In this document: piece after piece, positions 6,465 through 10,961 of the stretch
How the letters are laid out: the number at the start of each line of letters is the position of its first letter
Position numbering within the stretch: the first letter of the stretch is position 1
Assembly (NCBI GenBank): GCA_030637565.1
Contig: DAOWGG010000012.1
Span: forward strand, 1-10,961
DNA length: 10,961 nt
Reading direction: 5' to 3'
From: Candidatus Peregrinibacteria bacterium
Lineage (GTDB): Bacteria; Patescibacteriota; Gracilibacteria; UM-FILTER-43-11
Notes under the pieces: generated by a model
Database searches by the model: none
Told to the model about the DNA's origin: nothing
What the model saw: only the letters and a program-made list of their open reading frames with translations
Translations under genes and position numbers: made by a program

Positions 6465-6804
6465 AGCGGATTCCCATTCGTTGTTCCATGAATTCTTCTA
6501 TTTCTTCGTGACATTCTTCGTCCTGCATACATTCCCACATCCCAGGGGTTCCGTAGTTGTATCCCCTTGAATACATATGACTTCGAAAGCCGAGCCCACC
6601 ACTAGCCATGCCGAGCAGCCATAGTAATGTTGCTGCAATCAGCAAACCAGCTCCCCAGCTAAGAAGCTGGTCCTTTTTAAGGGTTTTAATAGCCCAGACA
6701 AGTACAAGGATTAAGCCGATCAAGAAGGCTAAACAAACGAGTCCGTGAAGTCCGTACCAGAGACCGCCAAAACCACTTCCAGTTGAAAAATTTCCGTACA
6801 TCAT
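6463..6804 (-). CDS. Small two-span membrane protein with Cys/Met/His-rich tail, 113 aa
   Basis: I recognise no named family. The N-terminus is Gly/aromatic-rich. Two hydrophobic helices lie at about residues 21-40 and 48-68, joined by a short basic loop (KTLKKDQ). The C-terminal tail is acidic and dense in soft-metal ligands: M89, C92, M93, C98, H99, M106 and M110, in the arrangement MWECMQDEECHEE. This would suit copper binding next to the membrane. Short first and second helices with a KK loop would place both termini outside by the positive-inside rule, so the tail may face the exterior. The gene is 17 bases after the DUF302 gene and 35 bases before copA, which supports a copper-handling role by inference only. 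Confidence 0.8.
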   Translation of the reverse strand: MMYGNFSTGSGFGGLWYGLHGLVCLAFLIGLILVLVWAIKTLKKDQLLSWGAGLLIAATLLWLLGMASGGLGFRSHMYSRGYNYGTPGMWECMQDEECHEEIEEFMEQRMGIR

Positions 6805-6805
6805 A

Positions 6806-6826
6806 GTGTTAAAATTAAGGATTAAA
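6806..6826 (-). repeat. Short heptamer-like leader before the 113-aa gene
   Basis: TTAA cores recur at 6809, 6815 and 6822 in the gap between the DUF302 stop and the next ATG. They include a CTTAATT unit (minus strand) also found in the leader before the DsbA-like gene and close to the units at 9791-9818. The spacing is 6 and 7 bases, so the repeat is imperfect. Confidence 0.35.
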
Positions 6827-7214
6827 TTTGATTGATTACCTTTACTAGCTTTTGTTCAATCTCTTCGGCTATTGGATTGAGTTCTGAATTACCTACTATA
6901 TTCATTGTTTGAGTGGGGCGAATAGCAGAAGTGAAGATTTCGCCATCTTTTTTATAGATGATTATTTTGCAGGGAAGAAAGAGTCCAATTTCTGATTCTA
7001 CTTGAAGTGCTTTATAAGCATATGATGGGCTACAGGTTCCTAGAACCACGTAATCCTCAATATCTTTATCTAAGGTTTCTTTCATCTTACTCTTTATGTC
7101 GATTTTGGTGAGCACACCAAATCCCTCTTTCTTTAATGATTCTGTTGTTTTTTGAACCGCTGTGTCAAAGTCATAATCGACTTTTTTACTGTATCCATAA
7201 TTGGTTTGAATCAT
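6822..7214 (-). CDS. DUF302 family protein, 130 aa
   Basis: The core pattern VLTKIDIKSKMKETLDKDIEDYVVLGTCSPSYAYKAL followed by ESEIGLFLPCKIIIYKKDG is typical of the DUF302 family (spanning about residues 34-92). The family's conserved Cys in GTCSP (C61) and LPC (C82) are both present. There is no signal peptide, so the protein is probably cytoplasmic. The biochemical role of DUF302 is not established. Genes of this family are often found near thiol or metal genes. The protein is nearly full length for the family. It sits 11 bases after the DUF1573-rhodanese gene and 17 bases before a small Cys-rich membrane protein, so co-expression with the copper cluster is very likely. Confidence 0.9.
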   Translation of the reverse strand: MIQTNYGYSKKVDYDFDTAVQKTTESLKKEGFGVLTKIDIKSKMKETLDKDIEDYVVLGTCSPSYAYKALQVESEIGLFLPCKIIIYKKDGEIFTSAIRPTQTMNIVGNSELNPIAEEIEQKLVKVINQI

Positions 7215-7225
7215 GACTTATTTAG

Positions 7226-8491
7226 TTAAAGTGAATTAAAGGCGTTAATTCCACCCTCCAAATCATGTACGTTTGTATATCCAAGATTTACTAAGTCCTG
7301 TGCTGCGGAGCGACTCATGCTTCCGCTACGACAATAGATGATAATTTTAGAGTCTTTATTGGTGGGTAATTTATCGATGTTTTCGCTTATGTTGCGATAA
7401 TCAATAAATTCGTCAGTTCCAGGGATATGAGTCTGCTCAGGAATGTGAACATCTAGAAGAAAAAAGTCTTTACTCTTTAAATCTTCTTTTAAGTCCTCTG
7501 GTTCTATCAGATAAATCTTTTTCCCATTGTATTCAATTATTTCATCTTCATGATCATCATCGTCATCATGCTCTTCTTTGAGTTTGTATGCTTCTGGACC
7601 TAAATCCAAATCGATTTCTGCCCAAATTTTAACTTCAGGAATGACTTCCAGCTTTGGTTCTGTGAGAATAGAAACCGATTTAAAGAATTTTCCTTCTGGC
7701 TCTTCATGAAGATTTGGGTTAAATATAACGGTTAGAATTCCCTGATCACCTTTACTGAGTTTGTTTCGTGATATTTCTCCAGATGTACAAGCACAGCTTG
7801 CAGGGGTTCCTGTGATTTCAAGAGGTGTTTCTCCGTTGTAGGTGAAGCTGAAATCACGTTTTACAAGTCCTCCACTTTGTTTGATGATGCCGAAGTCAAA
7901 CTCCTTATCTTCAAAGGTAAAATCTCCCATTGTGAATTGGCTCTCTTTCTTAGGTTCTTCTTCCTTCATCTTTTTATTGTATTCCGATTTTGAGATGACA
8001 TTCCCTATTGCCTTTAGTTCAAAAACAGGGTCATTTTTAGAGCTTGTGATGATGTTGATGGATCGACTTATAGGACCCGTTGCCTGAGCGCCGTGATAAA
8101 GAGGATCAAAGGTGACTTCAACGTCAAATGTCTCATTTGGCTTAATTTCAGCGGCCCAGTATGACGCATTATTACTCATTCCGTAAGAGGGTGAGATGCT
8201 TTCATCTGGTAGTCGGAATCGAGCTTTCGTGCAGACGCAAGAGGTAAAAATACTTTTCAGGTATAGTGGCTCGTCGGATGTATTTTTTAGTGTAAAAGTG
8301 TGTTTTACATCACCCCCCTTAATATTAATGTCTCCCCAGTCGTAGGAAGCGTCGCCTAGAACTTCAATACTCCCAGAGTTTGTATTGTCTTTGTATTCCG
8401 ATTTCACTCGGTCACTTTTTGGAGTACACCCTGTTAGTATTACAGCTGATACTAAAATCCCTATGATGATGAGTCTTTGAATTGTTTTCAT
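7226..8491 (-). CDS. Lipoprotein with two DUF1573 domains fused to a rhodanese domain, 421 aa
   Basis: A signal peptide ends in the lipobox LTGC (residues 19-22), so the mature protein should be lipid-anchored outside the membrane. Two DUF1573 (ASH-like, beta-sandwich) domains follow, at about 42-165 and 190-293. Each has its conserved Cys-x-Cys: SCVCT (84-88) and SCACT (232-236). An Asp/His-rich run at 307-316 (EHDDDDDHED) forms the hinge. The C-terminal rhodanese domain (about 320-421) carries the active-site loop CRSGSMS with C387. Rhodaneses move sulfane sulfur through a cysteine persulfide. The exact role here is unknown; the CxC sites could bind copper or exchange disulfides. The gene begins 4 bases after the DsbA-like gene stops, showing tight co-expression. 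The fusion is complete, with no frameshift. Confidence 0.93.
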   Translation of the reverse strand: MKTIQRLIIIGILVSAVILTGCTPKSDRVKSEYKDNTNSGSIEVLGDASYDWGDINIKGGDVKHTFTLKNTSDEPLYLKSIFTSCVCTKARFRLPDESISPSYGMSNNASYWAAEIKPNETFDVEVTFDPLYHGAQATGPISRSINIITSSKNDPVFELKAIGNVISKSEYNKKMKEEEPKKESQFTMGDFTFEDKEFDFGIIKQSGGLVKRDFSFTYNGETPLEITGTPASCACTSGEISRNKLSKGDQGILTVIFNPNLHEEPEGKFFKSVSILTEPKLEVIPEVKIWAEIDLDLGPEAYKLKEEHDDDDDHEDEIIEYNGKKIYLIEPEDLKEDLKSKDFFLLDVHIPEQTHIPGTDEFIDYRNISENIDKLPTNKDSKIIIYCRSGSMSRSAAQDLVNLGYTNVHDLEGGINAFNSL

Positions 8492-8495
8492 ATTA

Positions 8496-9254
8496 TTATT
8501 TATTAAGTTCTCCTTCGATTATTTGTTCAAAATTACTGAAGGGCTGAGCACCAGAAACAAATTGATCGTTTATTAGGAAAGCTGGGGTTCCTCGTACTCC
8601 TGCTTTTCCACCGTCAGCGATGTCTTTTTGTACTTCATCTTTGTATTTTTCGCTGTCTAAGCATTCGGTGAACTTAGTTCTATTTACTCCTACTTCTTCA
8701 GCCAAGTCGTACAACTTTTCTTTTTGCATTCCACGTCCGTTGGAAGTGGTGTTTTCAAAAATTAGATCGTGGTAGGCAAAATAAGTGTCATCCCCACCTT
8801 GTTCACGTGCGCATTCGGCAGCTATGGCTTGCTGAGTGGCCAGTGGATCGTGAAATCCAAGAGGGAAGTCACGGAAAACTATTTTAACCTTACCTGTATC
8901 AACGTATTTTTCTTTAATGAGTGGATAAGTTTGAGTGAAATAACGTTTGCAGAATGGGCATTCGTAATCTGACCATTCAACTAAGGTTACGGGAGCATCT
9001 TTATCTCCCAGCACAGCGTCGTCGTCGGTGAAGTCACCCGTTACAACTTGGGGCTTATTGGCCTCAGCTTGAGCTTTGTTTGCCTCAACTTGTTGCTTTT
9101 GAATGTATTCTTCAATCCCTTCTTCAATCGCTGCTCCTAAGTCTCCACTTGGAGCGGATCCACCTTTTAGATAGGCAAAACCATTGAATACCAGGCCGAT
9201 TGTTACGATGACTGATGCTAATAATATTGTTTTTTTGAGTTCGTTTTTATGCAT
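8496..9254 (-). CDS. Membrane-anchored DsbA-type thiol oxidoreductase, 252 aa
   Basis: An N-terminal membrane helix (about residues 9-29) is followed by a Gln/Ala/Glu-rich helical spacer (about 40-68) and a thioredoxin-fold DsbA-like domain (about 72-250, Thioredoxin_4 type). The active site is DYECPFC, with catalytic C99 and C102. The cis-proline motif GTPAF is at 222-226. Two more Cys (C148 and C198) in the helical insertion could form a structural disulfide, as in other members of this group. The domain should sit outside the membrane and make, reduce or shuffle disulfides. It is sandwiched between a DUF2318 lipoprotein gene (35 bases upstream) and the DUF1573-rhodanese gene (4 bases downstream). 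Their paired cysteines are plausible substrates. Confidence 0.95.
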   Translation of the reverse strand: MHKNELKKTILLASVIVTIGLVFNGFAYLKGGSAPSGDLGAAIEEGIEEYIQKQQVEANKAQAEANKPQVVTGDFTDDDAVLGDKDAPVTLVEWSDYECPFCKRYFTQTYPLIKEKYVDTGKVKIVFRDFPLGFHDPLATQQAIAAECAREQGGDDTYFAYHDLIFENTTSNGRGMQKEKLYDLAEEVGVNRTKFTECLDSEKYKDEVQKDIADGGKAGVRGTPAFLINDQFVSGAQPFSNFEQIIEGELNK

Positions 9255-9257
9255 GGT

Positions 9258-9285
9258 GTTTAGGAATTAAGAAATGGGAAATATT
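9258..9285 (-). repeat. Loose heptamer leader before the DsbA-like gene
   Basis: The gap before this ATG can be read as four degenerate 7-base units (plus strand GTTTAGG, AATTAAG, AAATGGG, AAATATT). Only the middle one matches the clear arrays well. The segment nearest the ATG, CTTAATT then CCTAAAC (minus strand), resembles the leader of the 113-aa gene. Confidence 0.3.
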
Positions 9286-9289
9286 TTAA

Positions 9290-9787
9290 TTAAAAGAATT
9301 TTTGAATGTCTTTTAGCTTTGAGTTTGAAATTTTTATCATTCCATCCTCTACTTTTAAATCAGGACTAATCGGAGCAGGGTTACAACCTCCTTTTTCGGT
9401 GGCTACTTTGTCTAAGTGATAGCGGTTTCCACAGGTGTTACACACTATTTCATCACCCTCTTGTCGGAATCCTTGGAGTGCTGCACCACATACTTGGCAG
9501 CCATTTGCTGCAGCGCGTAATTTGCCATCAGGGCTTTTAACAACAAAGAAATAGGCTGATTTGCCGTCTGACATTGTTGTGTTATAAAAGTGAACCTTCC
9601 CGTCGCTCACGGTGGCGGCTTCAATGCTTATTCCATCATTTTCTAGTGGAATAAACATTCCTTTTTCACCTTTAAAGCTGGCAGATGTAGAGGCTTGAGC
9701 GTCATCTGTTTGATTACTTAGATCTACATTGGCACAGCCAGTGAGAATGCTAAGTGAGATTATGGTGATAATGAGATACTTTTTCAT
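9290..9787 (-). CDS. DUF2318 domain lipoprotein, 165 aa
   Basis: The lipobox LTGC (residues 15-18) marks a lipid-anchored extracytoplasmic protein. A DUF2318 domain follows: KVHFYN (64-69), FVVKSPDGKL (81-90), CQVC (97-100), CNTCGNRYHL (116-125) and GGCNPAPI (133-140). The paired CxxC motifs and the GGCNP Cys (C135) are the family's conserved ligands, probably for a metal or Fe-S centre; no CxxCH heme motif is present. DUF2318 proteins are known to neighbour FTR1-type iron permeases and thioredoxin-like proteins. No FTR1 is visible here, and the partner is instead a copper-type cluster. It lies between the SafE-cupredoxin gene (32 bases) and the DsbA-like gene (35 bases). Confidence 0.93.
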   Translation of the reverse strand: MKKYLIITIISLSILTGCANVDLSNQTDDAQASTSASFKGEKGMFIPLENDGISIEAATVSDGKVHFYNTTMSDGKSAYFFVVKSPDGKLRAAANGCQVCGAALQGFRQEGDEIVCNTCGNRYHLDKVATEKGGCNPAPISPDLKVEDGMIKISNSKLKDIQKFF

Positions 9788-9790
9788 TTT

Positions 9791-9818
9791 TTGTAAGGAC
9801 TAAGGATTAAGGGCTAAG
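9791..9818 (-). repeat. Four-unit heptamer repeat in the DUF2318 leader
   Basis: Exactly four contiguous 7-base units fill 28 bases. On the minus strand each begins CTTA, with variable last three bases (GCC, ATC, GTC, CAA). The array starts 2 bases after the stop of the upstream gene and ends 3 bases before the ATG at 9787. The length and number of units equal those of the array before copA, although the unit sequence differs. Confidence 0.75.
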
Positions 9819-9819
9819 T

Positions 9820-10961
9820 TTAATCAATAACAATAAATTTTCCACCAATCATTCCCATCCAACAGGAAAAGGGGAGCGTTCCGGATTTTTCGGGGGTGAA
9901 TTCAACGACATTCATTCCTTTTTTTATGTCTTTGCTGATACCCATTTTTGGAATAACGATTCTATTTGAGCACCCTGATACATTGACTCCGTTGATTTCC
10001 CAGCGAACAGGAATTCCTTTCTTAATTTTGAATTCATTGGGCTGGAAAGACCAATCCACATCCATTTTGACCACCTGTATATCTCCTGAGACGGCAGTGG
10101 CTTCTATGTTCTTGCCACTTGACCAGAAATTTAAATTCCCTCCTGCCAATACAAATCCCGAATTGAGTGAGTAAACGGCAAAGAAAACAATAATCACTCC
10201 AATGGCTTTGTTTAAGAATCCGAATTTATTTTGTCGGGCATAACTGGATCCCATTCCGATTGAAATCAGGGCGGGGAGCGTTCCAAGTGCAAAGGCTCCC
10301 ATGATCAAAGCGCCTGTTGCAAAGCTTCCTGATGCGACAGCAGCTAATTGCATGCTTTGGGTGAATCCACAGGGTAGAAAAAAGGTAAGGGCACCAATTA
10401 AAATAGGGGTGAGGTGATGATTGCTTTCTTCTAGGTTATGAATTTTTTTTGAGAGAAATTTAGGCAGATGAAATCCGAGTTTTGTGATATTGGGAACAAT
10501 ATTTAAAATCTGCAAACCTATATATAGCATTACAATGGCTACAATTGCCGTTAGCCAACCAGTGAAAGATAATGAATAGGTGATTTTACTTCCCACTAAA
10601 CCAAGGAGACCTCCAAGTAATACAAAAGCCCCGATACGCCCTGCATGAAAATAAAGATGAGGGGTAGCTCGTGAAAGAATGGGGTGTTTGGCGTCTGGGT
10701 GAACGGGGTACATTTCACCAAAGCTCATTACGAGTCCTCCTACTAATATAAGGCAGGTGGATAATGAAGCGACGACTCCCATCCCAATAGCAATGAGTGG
10801 ATTAACCTGTCCGCTTAAATCGGGCAGATATTTAGAAAATTCCAACTCTTTCAGTACAAATGCAACAGTAGCAACCATAATTAAAACAAATCCAATGTCC
10901 AGATAGTCATTGAATGTATTCTTATGAGCCTTGCTTGTCTTTTTTTCGTTCTCAGATACTA
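9820..10961 (-). CDS. SafE/DsbD-like membrane protein with C-terminal cupredoxin domain (5' partial)
   Basis: The frame is open to the right edge, so the start is outside; an internal ATG at 10876-10878 lies within a hydrophobic segment and is not the start. The visible part (numbered from that internal Met) has about seven membrane helices at 1-250 with two conserved membrane cysteines: STC (C42) and LPCGFTQSMQ (C170). This resembles the TauE/SafE and DsbD-like families that pass electrons or metal across the membrane. The C-terminal cupredoxin-like domain (about 268-352) carries a possible copper site: C303 in SGCSNRIVIP and C339 with two Met in SCWMGMIGG. Related proteins may carry an N-terminal HMA domain, which would lie beyond the edge. 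As the most upstream gene seen in the operon, it may supply copper or reducing power to the DUF2318, DsbA and DUF1573 proteins. Confidence 0.9.
   Translation of the reverse strand, partial: VSENEKKTSKAHKNTFNDYLDIGFVLIMVATVAFVLKELEFSKYLPDLSGQVNPLIAIGMGVVASLSTCLILVGGLVMSFGEMYPVHPDAKHPILSRATPHLYFHAGRIGAFVLLGGLLGLVGSKITYSLSFTGWLTAIVAIVMLYIGLQILNIVPNITKLGFHLPKFLSKKIHNLEESNHHLTPILIGALTFFLPCGFTQSMQLAAVASGSFATGALIMGAFALGTLPALISIGMGSSYARQNKFGFLNKAIGVIIVFFAVYSLNSGFVLAGGNLNFWSSGKNIEATAVSGDIQVVKMDVDWSFQPNEFKIKKGIPVRWEINGVNVSGCSNRIVIPKMGISKDIKKGMNVVEFTPEKSGTLPFSCWMGMIGGKFIVID

Noticed and set aside
8492..8520. GGAG as a Shine-Dalgarno for the DUF1573-rhodanese gene
   Set aside because: It lies about 21 bases before the ATG and is part of the DsbA-like coding sequence; the spacing is far too long.
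9290..9787. c-type cytochrome in the DUF2318 protein
   Set aside because: The CxxC motifs are CQVCG and CNTCG, with no following His, so no heme c site.

Overview
The window looks like a piece of an AT-rich bacterial chromosome. The gene set suggests an uncultivated lineage of the Patescibacteria (CPR) type, perhaps near Peregrinibacteria or Gracilibacteria. The reasons are an S-layer-homology plus CAP surface protein, a secreted coiled-coil protein and small membrane proteins of a style common in such genomes, an ECF-S-like membrane protein, and no visible Shine-Dalgarno sequence at any of the 13 complete gene starts. The standard genetic code fits: long frames such as the 730-codon copper ATPase contain no in-frame TGA, and of 15 stops 13 are TAA, one TAG and one TGA. 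The lineage is an inference from gene style; no rRNA or tRNA gene is present to test it.

Left part, 1-1664: a 5'-truncated, plus-strand SLH-CAP surface protein converges with two small minus-strand genes of unknown function. One of these (1386-1664) has a good sigma70-type promoter. Middle part, 1772-3858: four plus-strand genes encode two small multi-span membrane proteins of unknown role, an ECF-transporter S-component-like protein, and a secreted coiled-coil protein. A strong bidirectional terminator at 3890-3919 closes this block and also ends the large minus-strand operon that converges on it.

Right part, 3970-10961 (minus strand): eight tightly packed genes, with gaps of 4-36 bases, read as one operon that enters from beyond the right edge. 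In transcription order they are: a SafE/DsbD-like membrane protein with a C-terminal cupredoxin domain (5' end missing); a DUF2318 lipoprotein with four paired cysteines; a membrane-anchored DsbA-type thiol oxidoreductase; a lipoprotein with two DUF1573 domains fused to a rhodanese domain; a DUF302 protein; a small two-span membrane protein with a Cys/Met/His-rich tail; a CopA-type Cu(I) P-type ATPase; and a SemiSWEET-type transporter. Together they suggest an envelope module that exports copper and handles copper, disulfides and sulfane sulfur outside the membrane. The individual families are known. The combination, and in particular the DUF1573-DUF1573-rhodanese lipoprotein, is the most interesting candidate system in the window.

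At the DNA level, several intergenic leaders carry short 7-base tandem repeats directly before the start codon. The two clearest are exactly four units (28 bases) long. No CRISPR array, insertion sequence, tRNA, rRNA or replication origin was seen, and no stretch longer than about 145 bases lacks a gene.
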